Counted from the stretch's first letter, positions 1 to 9,841 are shown. The stretch: DNA of 64,000 bases from JAWRCU01 sp033542235 (GCF_033542235.1 NZ_JAWRCU010000002.1:124001-188000), one strand, 5' to 3'. The notes: generated from the sequence alone by a model not told the origin. Made by a program: numbers and translations.

Positions 1-1
1 C

Positions 2-1276
2 ATCACAGAGGCTTCGCCCAGCCGCCAGCGGCTCGGCCAGATCGTCGAGTTGGCGACCAGCCTCGGTATCAAGGCATCGCGCCTGCCGGATTTGGCCGAA
101 ACATCGCAGCTCACCAGCAATTCGCTGCTTGAGCCGAAAGCGATCGAGCTCGGCGACCTGCTTGGCAGGCCGGAGGTTGCGACGGATCTTCCCGGAATAG
201 CCAGCCTGATCAATGGGCGGACCGTGCTGGTGACGGGCGCCGGCGGCTCGATCGGCTCCGAGCTGTGCCGGCAGATCGCGCTGCTGTCGCCGCGCCGGCT
301 GATCATCACCGACAGTTCGGAGTTCCACCTTTATTCGCTCGACATCGAGCTGCGCGAGAAGTTCAACGGCTTGCGCATCGAGACGCAGATCGTCGATGTT
401 CGCGATGGCGCGCGCGTGCGCGAGGTGTTCCAGAGGTTCAGCCCGGAGGCCATCTTCCACGCCGCTGCCTTGAAGCATGTGCCGCTGGTGGAGGCTAACC
501 CGCTCGAGGCGATCAAGACGAACCTGTTCGGCACGAGGAACGTCGCCGATGCCGCGCTTGCCGCCGGTGCTGCGGCCTGCGTGATGATTTCCACCGACAA
601 GGCAGTCAACCCGACCAATGTGATGGGAGCTACCAAGCGTGCCGCCGAGGCCTATTGCCAGGCCCTCGACATTTCCTCCGAGAAGACACGCTACAAAACC
701 GTGCGCTTCGGCAACGTGCTTGGCTCGAACGGCTCGGTGGTGCCCCGCTTCCAGGAGCAGATCGCAAGCGGCGGCCCGCTGACGGTCACGCACCCCGAGG
801 TCGTGCGCTACTTCATGACCATCCCCGAGGCGGTGCGGCTGGTGCTGCACGCCTCCGCCCACGCGCTGCGCCGCCGCAACGAACGCGGCAAGATCATGGT
901 GCTCGACATGGGCGAGCCGGTGCGTATCGTCCAGCTCGCCGAGCGCATGATCCAGCTCGCGGGCCTCAAGCCCTATGCGGATATCGACATCGTCTTCACC
1001 GGCCTGCGCCCCGGCGAAAAGCTGTACGAGGAACTGTTCGATCCGTCCGAGGTGCAGAACGAGGTCACCGTGGATGGGTATATGATCGCCTCGCCGCGCA
1101 TCATCGACAAGGCGCTGCTGGCGCGGGCGTTGGCCAGCCTTGAGTCGGCTGTGGCGCAGGAAGATGCCGAGCGTGCGCTTGAATTCCTGGCGCACATCGT
1201 ACCGGAATATCGCAAGGACACGCGGCCGGTTCCGGACTCTGCTCCAAATCCGGGCTCTTTTAGCCAGCAGGTCTGA
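2..1276 (+). CDS. CapD/FlaA1-family NDP-sugar 4,6-dehydratase (5' end outside window)
   Basis: The reading frame is open to the left edge, so the N-terminus is missing. A TTG at 50 is internal and not a real start. What remains is the C-terminal catalytic part of the long membrane-anchored family (WbpM/CapD, normally over 600 residues): a linker, then a Rossmann nucleotide-binding loop VTGAGGSIGSE, a STDKAVNP block, the active-site segment MGATKR (Met replaces the usual Tyr of YxxxK, as is normal in this family) and the conserved TGLRPGEKLYEEL. These enzymes dehydrate UDP-GlcNAc at C4/C6, the first step towards UDP-QuiNAc, UDP-FucNAc and bacillosamine. Family assignment is firm; the exact sugar product is inferred. 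Confidence 0.9.
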   Translation: MTEASPSRQRLGQIVELATSLGIKASRLPDLAETSQLTSNSLLEPKAIELGDLLGRPEVATDLPGIASLINGRTVLVTGAGGSIGSELCRQIALLSPRRLIITDSSEFHLYSLDIELREKFNGLRIETQIVDVRDGARVREVFQRFSPEAIFHAAALKHVPLVEANPLEAIKTNLFGTRNVADAALAAGAAACVMISTDKAVNPTNVMGATKRAAEAYCQALDISSEKTRYKTVRFGNVLGSNGSVVPRFQEQIASGGPLTVTHPEVVRYFMTIPEAVRLVLHASAHALRRRNERGKIMVLDMGEPVRIVQLAERMIQLAGLKPYADIDIVFTGLRPGEKLYEELFDPSEVQNEVTVDGYMIASPRIIDKALLARALASLESAVAQEDAERALEFLAHIVPEYRKDTRPVPDSAPNPGSFSQQV

Positions 1277-1401
1277 GTAGGAAGTGCTCGACTCTGACCG
1301 CGAATGTCGAGTGGCTATATCTCCATTCGACAACTCGACCGAGCGTTCGGCTGCCGACGCAACTGACTTGATCCACAGTTAAGTCTCATCGGTCCTGCTT
1401 T

Positions 1402-3687
1402 TCAATTCAGCTCGACCAGCGACCAGTGCCCGAACTGGTTGATCATTTTTCCTTTCGCCAGGATATGTGTCTCCACCGTGGGTGAGACAGCCCCCTTCTC
1501 AAGCACGACGTAGCGGGCGCCAGAACGAGCCGCAAGCAGATCGAACGAATCCGCTCCGTTGCGATTGTTAGGATCAAGCATAGCACGGTTCAATTTGTTC
1601 AGCTCTGCCCATTTGATCCATTTGTCGCTTCCGCTGTAAAACAGTGAATTGGCGTCGATCTTCAAAAAAGCGAGCGGCTGCAGTCCGGCATAGCGCACCG
1701 CCTGTCCCACAACTTGTCTGCCGATTGGCAGCACCGTCCCATTGCTCGGACGGCCGCGAAGATAGCTGATTAGCGCCGAAGCATCTGGATCCTGGGATTT
1801 GACATCATTTGTTATCGAGCTGATGCCGATGCGATCTGATATCCAATTGGGAAAGAGTCCCCACCAATATGCCACCAGCAAGATTGCTGCAGCAGGAATC
1901 GCTGGACGTAGCGGCGCAAGGCGGCCAGCGGCAAAAAACCTCGTTTCGACGAGTGTCAAGAGGAGCACAAAGCCGACAAGCACCGGCATTACGATCAGGC
2001 GCATCCCACGTATAAGATCGAGTTGAAATGGGGTTCTGCCCAGCCAATGGGCGATGGCCTGGTCGACCCAGGAAAGTCCAACTGAAGCTCCCAGGCAGCC
2101 CAATAGGAAAAGTAGGAAGAAATGACACGTGCGACGAAATTTCGATTGTACGAACGGCACAAATATTAGCCCCGCGAGTCCGGTTACCCATATGGGCCAT
2201 GCCGTAACTCCGGTATCTCCAAGAAATTCTCTGACAGCGAGCCAAGCGTCATATTGGCCGGGAGCAAGTGACTTCTGGAAGTCCTTCAGTGCGTCTGCCT
2301 GGAGTTCGGTTACATTCGGTGAGTTAACCACTTCGCCTCCCGAGAAGGACGAAAAGAAACTAATAGCGAATGGAGTTGCCATCAAAACGAACACCAACCC
2401 GGCCGCAATGAGGACCGCAAAGTTGCGTCCAAAGCTTGTACGTGGACCTGCGAGCGCGAAGCTTCCTAGCCACAAGCCTGCAGCGCCCACTGGGGCGCTG
2501 ACGGGGTGGACATAAATCGTCAGCCCGCACAGTGCGAACAAGACGGGAAGAGCAGCCAGCCGCGCGCCAAATGAGAGAAAGGCGATTATGAGAAACGGCA
2601 ATAGACCGTCGTAAGCATTCCGAACGAGAGGAATCCAGTAAAGTCCGAACAGATCACTTCGACCCAAATTCCACACTGGAACGATGGTCATCAGTGCTAA
2701 AACGGAGGACCAGAGCCTGTTTCCAGTGATTCTCAATCCGAGAAGATAATACCCAAACAATTCAATCAATACGATCGGTATATACATAAATAGATAAGCT
2801 AGTCCGATGTCGTCTGTGTAGGAAGCAAGCGATTTTACGACTGGCACGAACGCTGAGATGTAAAAACGACTGGTGCTGGGATCGGAGACGACAAAATCGC
2901 TGGCAAGGCGGTCCGGATGGAGCTCGCCTGCGACCCATCCTGAGATGGTTCCGGCATCGGTATTCTGGATAATTGTAGGTGAACTATTTGCAGCGAGCAG
3001 CAGCAGCACTTCAAAGCTGGCGACGGCACCCAGAAGGGTCAATGGCAATGTATCAGCCCGGCTGAGGATCAGTTTATCAATTGGCCGAATGCTGATGCTT
3101 GGCAGCCACAGGCGAACTGCGACAGCGTCGAGGGCCAAAACGGCCAAAATAAGCCAGGCGGGAGGCGCGAAGCTGTATTCTGCCTGATACGTCCTTCCGT
3201 TGCTACGAGGGTCTGTTCTGTCAGAGGTGGAAAAATAGAGGGTTGCACCCCAATGGGAATAGCGACCGTTGCCCTCCGACACTATCTCTGAGTGTTGGCT
3301 ATGTGGGTCTGTTAAGGCTGTTCCGTTCTCCTTCAAAACAAGGTCTGAGGCGTGGGACCCTGCTTTGTCACTGCGCAGATTCATTCCAGCTATCGGCGGA
3401 GCCCCCGAAATTGGGTACACGTATCCAAAGCCGCCCAAAGGGCTGATGAGGGTGGGATCAATGGTAATTGTTCGGCGGCTCAAACCGAAAGCCTGCAATG
3501 CTATCATGATAAGCGCGATGATAGTCCCTGCAATCGCGAGGCCTATAATTACGCGCTTGAAGAGGTTTTCACCTCGACTCGGAATCGGGCAGGAACAGGT
3601 CGAGGGCTGGTGCATCGGATTCCACTCGTAGGGAAAGCGCAAATGGATAGGCCGCGGGCCCATGCGCCAATACACGACGAGCTGCAT
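1402..3687 (-). CDS. Large multi-spanning membrane protein, GT-C-like, with N-terminal periplasmic SHW/STSD module
   Basis: A protein of up to 761 residues; starts at 3663 or 3615 are equally possible because none has a clear ribosome site. A first membrane segment (about residues 43-66) is followed by a soluble stretch of about 100 residues containing GRYSHWGATLYFSTSD and DPRSNGRTY, and then by 10 or more membrane helices and a soluble C-terminal tail. The layout suits a GT-C glycosyltransferase or similar polyprenyl-linked glycan enzyme, but I recognise no catalytic motif with confidence. The soluble module recurs in the protein at 10142-11977, although the helical parts of the two do not obviously align. 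Base composition is more A/T-rich than the flanks. Its function is unknown and a role in the surrounding polysaccharide locus is inferred. Confidence 0.8.
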   Translation of the reverse strand: MQLVVYWRMGPRPIHLRFPYEWNPMHQPSTCSCPIPSRGENLFKRVIIGLAIAGTIIALIMIALQAFGLSRRTITIDPTLISPLGGFGYVYPISGAPPIAGMNLRSDKAGSHASDLVLKENGTALTDPHSQHSEIVSEGNGRYSHWGATLYFSTSDRTDPRSNGRTYQAEYSFAPPAWLILAVLALDAVAVRLWLPSISIRPIDKLILSRADTLPLTLLGAVASFEVLLLLAANSSPTIIQNTDAGTISGWVAGELHPDRLASDFVVSDPSTSRFYISAFVPVVKSLASYTDDIGLAYLFMYIPIVLIELFGYYLLGLRITGNRLWSSVLALMTIVPVWNLGRSDLFGLYWIPLVRNAYDGLLPFLIIAFLSFGARLAALPVLFALCGLTIYVHPVSAPVGAAGLWLGSFALAGPRTSFGRNFAVLIAAGLVFVLMATPFAISFFSSFSGGEVVNSPNVTELQADALKDFQKSLAPGQYDAWLAVREFLGDTGVTAWPIWVTGLAGLIFVPFVQSKFRRTCHFFLLFLLGCLGASVGLSWVDQAIAHWLGRTPFQLDLIRGMRLIVMPVLVGFVLLLTLVETRFFAAGRLAPLRPAIPAAAILLVAYWWGLFPNWISDRIGISSITNDVKSQDPDASALISYLRGRPSNGTVLPIGRQVVGQAVRYAGLQPLAFLKIDANSLFYSGSDKWIKWAELNKLNRAMLDPNNRNGADSFDLLAARSGARYVVLEKGAVSPTVETHILAKGKMINQFGHWSLVELN

Positions 3688-4192
3688 AGTTCACAATGAT
3701 CGCCATTCTTGTTCCAGTGACTTTTGCAACAAATGACCGGAGAAATCCGCGAGCTGCTCGGCCTACCTGCGGCTAGTTTGTCCGGGGCAATCTTTGAGTT
3801 CTCAACCGGCGTTAGAAGCGGCGGGCAGCATCGAGCGGAATCTTGGCTGGACAAACCAGCATGGGAATTTTATGTGCCAACGGTAGGTGCTGTAGGACGT
3901 GAGCTATCGAGCGAACTATCTCAGATCAAGCTCACTACTGCGGTCAAGCTGGAAGCAAGGAAGTCGGCCCCCGGCACAAAATCATGTCGAAATGCCAGAA
4001 TGGATAGAACGTTTGCGTATGCGGATGGGACGATCCAAACTTGATTGCAGCTTCGTCGCGGAAGGCCGCCTATGACACGCTGCTTGGGGACACCAAAATA
4101 ACTTCGTGGGATAGGTTCGCGCGTCCATTCTGCAGCTTCCCTGTGACGGACCGAAGCAAGGATCATGGACCGTGAATTGGGAGGGGAAGGAA
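3688..4192. other. Non-coding stretch upstream of the GT2 gene
   Basis: About 500 bases between two divergently read genes. Short open frames exist on both strands but their translations are low-complexity or unlike any family I know, and none has a ribosome site. The region is A/T-richer than the window average and must hold promoters for both flanking genes. I could not pick out a convincing sigma-70 pair, and I see nothing else in it. Confidence 0.5.
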
Positions 4193-5200
4193 GTGAACCA
4201 AGTCTGGGAGTTCGGTTCCATATCGACCACCAAGTATCGGCGGGAAGCCCTTTTTCTTTCCGTTATTGTTCCGATCTACAATGAAGAGGAAAGCATTCCG
4301 ATCCTGTGCGAAAAGCTGTTTGGCGTCCTCGATCGCATGGGGAAGACATTCGAGATAATATGTATCAATGACGGCAGTTCCGATGCCTCGTTGACTGCCC
4401 TGCGAAAAGTTGCTGCTCAACGCAAAGAGCTGAAGGTGGTCAGCTTCCGCAGGAATTTCGGGCAGACGGCGGCTATGATGGCGGGGATCGACCATGCCGA
4501 AGGCGAGATCATTGTTTCGATCGACGCTGACCTGCAGAACGACCCCGAAGACATCCCAACCCTTCTTTCCAAGATGGAGGAAGGATTCGATGTCGTTTCA
4601 GGCTGGAGAAAGGACCGGCAGGATGCCCCTGTGCGGCGCAATTTTGTAAGCCGCGTCGCGAATAAGGTTATCTCCCGGATCTCTGGCGTTCGGCTGCACG
4701 ATTATGGCTGCACGCTGAAAGCCTATCGGCACGATGTGGTCAAGGATGTTCGCCTCTATGGCGAGATGCACCGGTTCATCCCCATCTATGCCTCATGGAT
4801 GGGCGCACGTGTGTGCGAATTGCCGGTGCGGCATCATGCGCGAAAGTTCGGCCGATCGAAATACGGGCTGGAGCGCATCGCGAAGGTGATACTCGACCTT
4901 GTCGTAGTAAAGTTTCTCGACCGCTACCTGGCCAAGCCGATCTATGTGTTCGGCGGCTTCGGCCTGCTGTCCCTCATTCTCTCGATCGTTTCGGGCCTGC
5001 TGATGATCTGGCTGAAGTTGTTCGATGGCATCTCCATGATCCAAACTCCGCTTCCGCTATTCTCAGCCATGACATTCCTGGTCAGTGTGCAATGCGTATT
5101 GATGGGTTTGGTCGCAGAGATCGTGGTACGCACCTATTTCGAAGCGCGAGACCGCAGGGTCTATAGTGTCCGCGAGACCATCAATTTTGGAGAGCGATAG
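4193..5200 (+). CDS. GT2 family polyprenyl-phosphate sugar transferase (GtrB/ArnC/DPM1-like)
   Basis: Makes a polyprenyl-phosphate-linked sugar on the cytoplasmic face, as a donor for periplasmic GT-C enzymes. The GT-A fold is clear: VIVPIYNEEESIP near residue 25, INDGSSD, and the metal-binding SIDADLQNDPEDI. Two C-terminal membrane segments (about residues 243-275 and 285-318) are typical of GtrB/DPM1-type proteins. I chose the GTG at 4193 over the GTG at 4172 because GGAGG at 4180-4184 lies eight bases before it. The gene ends two bases before the asparagine synthase gene, so they are co-transcribed. A GtrA-like flippase lies five genes downstream, giving the usual GtrA/GtrB pair. The transferred sugar is unknown. 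Confidence 0.88.
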   Translation: MNQVWEFGSISTTKYRREALFLSVIVPIYNEEESIPILCEKLFGVLDRMGKTFEIICINDGSSDASLTALRKVAAQRKELKVVSFRRNFGQTAAMMAGIDHAEGEIIVSIDADLQNDPEDIPTLLSKMEEGFDVVSGWRKDRQDAPVRRNFVSRVANKVISRISGVRLHDYGCTLKAYRHDVVKDVRLYGEMHRFIPIYASWMGARVCELPVRHHARKFGRSKYGLERIAKVILDLVVVKFLDRYLAKPIYVFGGFGLLSLILSIVSGLLMIWLKLFDGISMIQTPLPLFSAMTFLVSVQCVLMGLVAEIVVRTYFEARDRRVYSVRETINFGER

Positions 5201-5202
5201 CG

Positions 5203-7071
5203 ATGTGCGGGATCGCCGGCTTTATCGGGAAGGGAGACGAAAGCGATCTCCTGGCGATGACGCGCGCGCTTGCCCATAGGGGGCCTGACGGCGAAGGAGT
5301 TCATGTCGACACGGATCGCGCAGTTTTCCTTGGCCACCGACGCTTGGCGATCCGCGATCTTGCCGGCGGCGTGCAGCCAATGTGGAACGCGGCCCGTACG
5401 GTCTGTGTGATCTACAATGGCGAGATCTACAATCACGAGGAACTGCGCACGGAGTTGACACGGGCGGGGCACGTCTTCGCGACAAGCCATTCGGATACCG
5501 AAGTCCTGGTCCACGGCTACGTGGAATGGGGCGCTGGCCTCGCGGAGCGGCTAAATGGCATGTTCGCCTTCGTCGTGCTCGATCTCGAGCGCCGGCAGCT
5601 CTACCTTGCTCGTGATCGCTTCGGCGAGAAGCCGCTTTATTATGCCCGGCTGCAAGGCGTTTTCGCCTTTGCAAGCGAGCTCAATGCGCTAACCCGCCAT
5701 CGCCGGGTCGCGCCCACGCCGTCACAGCTCGCGCTCAGCAAGCTGTTCGCCTATGGCTATTTGCCCGCGCCGCATGCGCTCTACGAGAACACGGCCAAGC
5801 TGCCCGGCGGTCATTTTATGACCGTCGATCTTGATACGCTGGAAGTGCGGGTCCAGGCCTATTGGCGCTTCGAGCTTCAACCGGACGAAGATCTGGCCTC
5901 CCGGACCGAAGAGGATCTGGCGGAGGAACTGCGTCACCTTCTCGTGCAGGCCACCGGACGGCGGCTCGTCAGCGATGTGCCGATAGGGCTGTTCCTGAGC
6001 GGTGGCCTCGATTCCAGCACCATCCTCCTTGCGGCGGCAAAGCATATTCCTGCCGGCAGCGTCAGCAGCTTCACGATCGGCTTTACCGAGCCGTCGTATG
6101 ACGAATCCGGCTTTGCACGCGCGGTGGCCGAGCACGTCGGGTCGCGTCACAATGAACGGATTCTCGACCTTGCGAAGGCGCGCGACCTCATTCCTGAAGT
6201 GCTCAGGCGGCTGGATGAGCCGCTTGGGGATCCCTCGATCGTGCCGACCCATCTGTTGAGTGCCTTCGCGCGCGAGCAGGTGACGGTCGCACTATCAGGT
6301 GACGGGGGCGATGAGCTCCTCGCAGGCTACGATCCATTCAAGGCGCTCCGTCCGGCGGCCTTTTACAGCTCCTTCGTGCCGGCGCCGCTGCACGACATTC
6401 TACGGATCTGCGCCGATTACCTGCCGCGCTCATCGCGCAACATGAGCCTCGATTTCAAGATACGCCGCACGCTGATGGGGTTGTCCCAGCCCGAATCCGC
6501 TTGGGCCCCGGCCTGGATGGCGCCGCTCGACCCGAAAAGCGCAAAACATTTATTCGAAGAGCCGATGCGCCCGGAGGAACTCTTCAGCGAAGCGATCGAG
6601 CTCTGGGAGACCGGACCGGCCAAGAATCGTGTGGATCGCCTTCTGCAGTTTTTCACAGTTTTTTATCTGCAGGACGATATCCTGGCCAAGGTCGACCGTG
6701 CTGCGATGATGTCCTCTTTGGAAACCCGCGCGGTGTTCCTGGACAATGACGTTGTCGAGTTCTGCCGCCGTTTGCCCAACCGGTTCAAATACCGCAATGG
6801 GCAGCGAAAATATCTGCTGAAGAAGGCGCTGGAGCCGCTGCTCCCGCGCTCGATCGTCCATCGCAGGAAGAAAGGCTTCGGCATTCCGCTGGCGGAATGG
6901 ATGCGCAGCGTGCCCGAGACACCGCCGCTGCAGCCTGTGCCGGGCACACGGCTTGGCTGGGTGGAGCGGGCCTGGAAGGATCATCGCGCCGACCGCGCCG
7001 ACAACCGGCTCTTTCTATGGACCTGGCTCAGTTTGCAGCAGGCGCTGCACGGGCCGGCGGCGGCAGCCTGA
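5203..7071 (+). CDS. asnB: Asparagine synthase (glutamine-hydrolysing)-type amidotransferase 1
   Basis: Hydrolyses glutamine and passes ammonia to an AMP-activated carboxylate. The start is fixed by MCGIAGF, since Cys2 is the Ntn nucleophile. The glutaminase domain (about 1-190) has HRGPDG, YNGEIYNH and SHSDTEVL; the synthetase domain has the ATP pyrophosphatase loop FLSGGLDSS near residue 266, ALSGDGGDELLAGY, and the C-terminal KKGFGIPLAEW. The length of 622 residues is normal. It sits between a lipid-sugar transferase and three methyltransferases with four-base overlaps, and a second copy lies at 20682. In such loci these enzymes often amidate uronic acids (WbpS-like) rather than make free asparagine. 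That role is inferred. Confidence 0.9.
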   Translation: MCGIAGFIGKGDESDLLAMTRALAHRGPDGEGVHVDTDRAVFLGHRRLAIRDLAGGVQPMWNAARTVCVIYNGEIYNHEELRTELTRAGHVFATSHSDTEVLVHGYVEWGAGLAERLNGMFAFVVLDLERRQLYLARDRFGEKPLYYARLQGVFAFASELNALTRHRRVAPTPSQLALSKLFAYGYLPAPHALYENTAKLPGGHFMTVDLDTLEVRVQAYWRFELQPDEDLASRTEEDLAEELRHLLVQATGRRLVSDVPIGLFLSGGLDSSTILLAAAKHIPAGSVSSFTIGFTEPSYDESGFARAVAEHVGSRHNERILDLAKARDLIPEVLRRLDEPLGDPSIVPTHLLSAFAREQVTVALSGDGGDELLAGYDPFKALRPAAFYSSFVPAPLHDILRICADYLPRSSRNMSLDFKIRRTLMGLSQPESAWAPAWMAPLDPKSAKHLFEEPMRPEELFSEAIELWETGPAKNRVDRLLQFFTVFYLQDDILAKVDRAAMMSSLETRAVFLDNDVVEFCRRLPNRFKYRNGQRKYLLKKALEPLLPRSIVHRRKKGFGIPLAEWMRSVPETPPLQPVPGTRLGWVERAWKDHRADRADNRLFLWTWLSLQQALHGPAAAA

Positions 7072-7073
7072 AC

Positions 7074-7841
7074 ATGGATCGTGCCGCTTACGCAGCCGAG
7101 GCAAAGATCGAGGCCAGCCATTGGTGGTTCGTCGGCCGGCGCCGGCTTTTTGCCAGGCTCATAACGCAGGCAGGCATTCCTGCAAACGCGGCGGTCGTCG
7201 ACATAGGCACAGGCACCGGCGCCAATCTCAGGTTGTTGCGCGATATGGGCTTTACTCACGTCACTGGCATCGACCCGAGCGCGGAGGCGGCGCATTGGTG
7301 TGCCGAAAAGGGACTGGGTATGGTCCGCGAGGGCGACATAAGGGCGTTGCCTTTGCCGGACGGGTCGGTGGACCTGGTGCTGGCGACCGATGTCGCGGAG
7401 CATGTCGAGGACGATCACAAGGCGCTTTCGGAGATCTCCAGGGTTCTGCGCCCGGGCGGCCTCGCGCTAATCACGGTTCCCGCCTTTCCGAGCCTTTGGG
7501 GATTGCAGGACGAACGGTCGCACCATTACCGCCGTTACCGGATGGCACCTTTCCTTCGGCTGCTCGACCGGGCTGGTCTCCACGTGGAGAAAAAATTCCA
7601 CTTCAACTATCTTCTGTTCACGCCGATATATTTGGCCCGTCGGCTGATAAAGCTCTTCGGCATTCAGCTGAACAGCGAGAACGAGGTAAACGGTCCGCTC
7701 CTCAACCGAGCACTTGGGCTTATTTTCAGGCTCGACGTAAGCACGGCCCCCTATCTCAACCCGCCATTCGGCGTCTCCATTCTCGCCCTTGCGCGGCGGC
7801 CCGGGGGAATGGATCAAACGGAAAGCAGGACCACGCCATGA
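7074..7841 (+). CDS. Class I SAM-dependent methyltransferase
   Basis: 255 residues. The SAM-binding motif I is VDIGTGTGANLRLL, followed by the acidic GIDPS, and the motif IV region LVLATDVAEHVEDD plus VLRPGG match the Methyltransf_11 fold. The N-terminal SHWWFVGRRRLF is typical of methyltransferases found in glycan loci. The ATG at 7074 begins two bases after the previous stop; the frame is open further upstream, but that part overlaps the amidotransferase gene. The last bases overlap the next gene as ATGA. The likely substrate is a sugar or lipid-linked glycan, inferred only from context. Confidence 0.85.
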   Translation: MDRAAYAAEAKIEASHWWFVGRRRLFARLITQAGIPANAAVVDIGTGTGANLRLLRDMGFTHVTGIDPSAEAAHWCAEKGLGMVREGDIRALPLPDGSVDLVLATDVAEHVEDDHKALSEISRVLRPGGLALITVPAFPSLWGLQDERSHHYRRYRMAPFLRLLDRAGLHVEKKFHFNYLLFTPIYLARRLIKLFGIQLNSENEVNGPLLNRALGLIFRLDVSTAPYLNPPFGVSILALARRPGGMDQTESRTTP

Positions 7842-8665
7842 CGGGCAGCCTCACCGAACGCACGATCGATGATTTCGGCGACCAGTGGACTCGTTATACC
7901 GATAACGACGGCTATTACGCCTCGCCGGAGCTTCTGACCGATATCTTCGGGCCCCTCATGGCGCCCGAGGCGTTGCGCGGGAAACGGGTAGCCGAGATCG
8001 GCAGCGGAACCGGGCGCATCGTGGGCATGCTGCTCGCGGCGGGTGTAGCGCATGTTACGGCTGTCGAACCCTCGCGGGCGATGAGCGTCCTCAAGCGCAA
8101 CACGGAGCGCGACGCGGCACGGATAACCTACCTCGAATGCCGCGGCGACCAACTGCCGCCGGAACCGCAGCAGGACGCGATCGTCTCAATCGGCGTGCTA
8201 CACCATATCCCCGATCCGAAGCCGGTGGTCGCCGCCGCATATAATGCCCTGAAGCCAGGCGGCTGGATGCTGGCGTGGCTTTATGGGTGGGAAGGCAACG
8301 CTGCCTATCTTGGCCTGGTGCTGCCGATCCGCAAGCTGACCACGAAGCTTCCACATTCCATTCTTGCGCCCCTGTGCCACTTCCTCAACGCGATGCTCGC
8401 CGTTTATATCTGGCTCGCGCGCCATTTTCCGCTGCCGCTCCGCGGCTACATGACCGAGGTGATTGGCCGCTTCTCTGCGGAGAAGCGCTATCTCGTGATC
8501 TATGACCAACTGAAGCCGAGCTACGCCAAATACTATCGGCGCGACGAGGCGTTACGGCTATTGGAGGAAGCCGGATTCACGGACGTGAGGCTTCATCACC
8601 GGCACGGCTACAGCTGGACGGTGCTCGGGCGTCGTCCATTGGAGAACAGGGGTGCCACGCAATGA
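7838..8665 (+). CDS. Class I SAM-dependent methyltransferase
   Basis: 275 residues, starting at the ATG of an ATGA overlap with the preceding methyltransferase and ending in another ATGA overlap with the next one, so translation is coupled. The SAM site reads VAEIGSGTGRIVGML with the acidic AVEPS. VSIGVLHHIPDPKPV and ALKPGGWMLAWLYG follow. A hydrophobic stretch near residues 155-190 may be a membrane-contacting or substrate segment rather than a true transmembrane helix. The N-terminal DDFGDQWTRYTD resembles the FGxNW opening of the methyltransferases at 17294 and 24262, so these may be distant relatives. Substrate unknown. Confidence 0.85.
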   Translation: MTGSLTERTIDDFGDQWTRYTDNDGYYASPELLTDIFGPLMAPEALRGKRVAEIGSGTGRIVGMLLAAGVAHVTAVEPSRAMSVLKRNTERDAARITYLECRGDQLPPEPQQDAIVSIGVLHHIPDPKPVVAAAYNALKPGGWMLAWLYGWEGNAAYLGLVLPIRKLTTKLPHSILAPLCHFLNAMLAVYIWLARHFPLPLRGYMTEVIGRFSAEKRYLVIYDQLKPSYAKYYRRDEALRLLEEAGFTDVRLHHRHGYSWTVLGRRPLENRGATQ

Positions 8666-9435
8666 CGGCCCACGACCTCCCCAATGCGCAGGAGGCGCAC
8701 TACGAGGCGATTCACGACGCCTACGAGGCTCACTATTACGACCAATCCTCCATGGCCTATCGCCATCGGTTCATCTACCGGCCGCTCTTTGCCGGACTGA
8801 AGCTCGACGGCGCCTCGGTAGCGGATCTGGCCTGCGGCAGCGGCCACAACTCGCTCGCGCTTCGGCATTATTTCCCATCGGTTCGGACCACGGGCTATGA
8901 TATTTCCGAGTCCGCCTGCCGTGACTACCGGCTCCGCACAGGGAGCGTGGCGCACCAGATCGACCTCACGAGAGAAGTGGAGCCGGCCGAAATCCATGAC
9001 GCTGCGTTGATCATCGGTGGCCTACATCACTGCGTGGCCGATTTGGATACGACGCTCAAAAATGTGGCGCGCATGCTTCGGCCGGGTGGCCGCTTCCTCA
9101 TGATGGAGCCAAGCGAGGACTTCTTCCTCAGCGCAGTCAGGCGCATCTGGTACAAGAAGGATCGCTGGTTCGAGGCAGAGACGGAAGCAGCCCTCGTGCA
9201 CGACGAGCTTTCCAGGCAGGCCGCGCCCTATTTCGTGCCGGAGCGGGTGCTCCATGTCGGCGGTCCCGCGTTCTACCTCATCTTGAACAGCCTGGTCACG
9301 CGGGTGCCGCTCAAGCTCAAGCCGCGGATTGCACCGCCCCTATTCGCCGCTGAAAGTCTCTACAACAAGCTTCCGGGCCGCGCGCCCTTCGCAGTTTTCT
9401 TAGCGGAGTGGCGGCGAACAGAGACCCCAACTTAG
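8662..9435 (+). CDS. Class I SAM-dependent methyltransferase
   Basis: 257 residues; third methyltransferase of a coupled trio. The SAM motif is VADLACGSGHNSLAL followed by GYDIS; the motif IV region is IIGGLHHCVADLD and then MLRPGGRFLMMEPSE. The C-terminal third has no clear family signature and probably selects the substrate. Start and stop are set by the ATGA overlap with the gene before it. Three methyltransferases in a row next to glycosyl transfer and flippase genes point to O- or N-methylated sugars in the glycan. Which one acts where cannot be read from sequence. Confidence 0.82.
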   Translation: MTAHDLPNAQEAHYEAIHDAYEAHYYDQSSMAYRHRFIYRPLFAGLKLDGASVADLACGSGHNSLALRHYFPSVRTTGYDISESACRDYRLRTGSVAHQIDLTREVEPAEIHDAALIIGGLHHCVADLDTTLKNVARMLRPGGRFLMMEPSEDFFLSAVRRIWYKKDRWFEAETEAALVHDELSRQAAPYFVPERVLHVGGPAFYLILNSLVTRVPLKLKPRIAPPLFAAESLYNKLPGRAPFAVFLAEWRRTETPT

Positions 9436-9451
9436 GGCGTTGGATCTGCTG

Positions 9452-9841
9452 ATGGGTGTGATCCGAAAACAGGCCGAAACTTTCCTGCGGTTTGTAACTG
9501 TAGGCCTGCTGACGGCCACGATCTACGCGCTTGTTCTCGCGGTTATTGCCCAGGGGACAGGTAAACCGGCACTGGGCGCGGCCGTTGCGTATGTCTTGGC
9601 AGTGGCTTTCAATTATTGGGCGCACTACGCATGGACCTATCAGACGGACCGCCCTCATAAATCGGCCGGAGCGCGATATATGATCCTCGCGGGCCTCATG
9701 TTCTGCATCAATGTTGCGGCAACTGCGTCGGTTCCGAAAGTGTTCAATGTTAGCTTTGTCGTCGTTCAGGGAGCATTGGCCGTCCTAATTATTGGCGTGA
9801 GCTTTGTTGTCCAAGGTCTTTGGGTTTACAGGGACCGTTGA
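9452..9841 (+). CDS. GtrA-like membrane protein (lipid-linked sugar flippase)
   Basis: A protein of 129 residues with four predicted membrane helices and the family opening ETFLRFVTVGLL. The internal VAFNYWAHYAWTY is the typical GtrA loop. GtrA proteins are thought to flip the polyprenyl-phosphate sugar made by a GtrB partner to the periplasm; the candidate partner here is the GT2 gene at 4193. I prefer the ATG at 9452, which puts about ten residues before the FLRF segment as in relatives; a TTG at 9440 is possible. It is the last gene of the 4193-9841 operon. Confidence 0.85.
   Translation: MGVIRKQAETFLRFVTVGLLTATIYALVLAVIAQGTGKPALGAAVAYVLAVAFNYWAHYAWTYQTDRPHKSAGARYMILAGLMFCINVAATASVPKVFNVSFVVVQGALAVLIIGVSFVVQGLWVYRDR

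Noticed and set aside
3724..4044. Plus-strand frame of 106 codons in the gap before the GT2 gene
   Set aside because: No ribosome site and no recognisable domain; its codon use is not like that of neighbouring genes.
6897..7073. Upstream extension of the first methyltransferase frame
   Set aside because: It overlaps the end of the amidotransferase gene; the SAM domain and a start two bases after the stop favour 7074.
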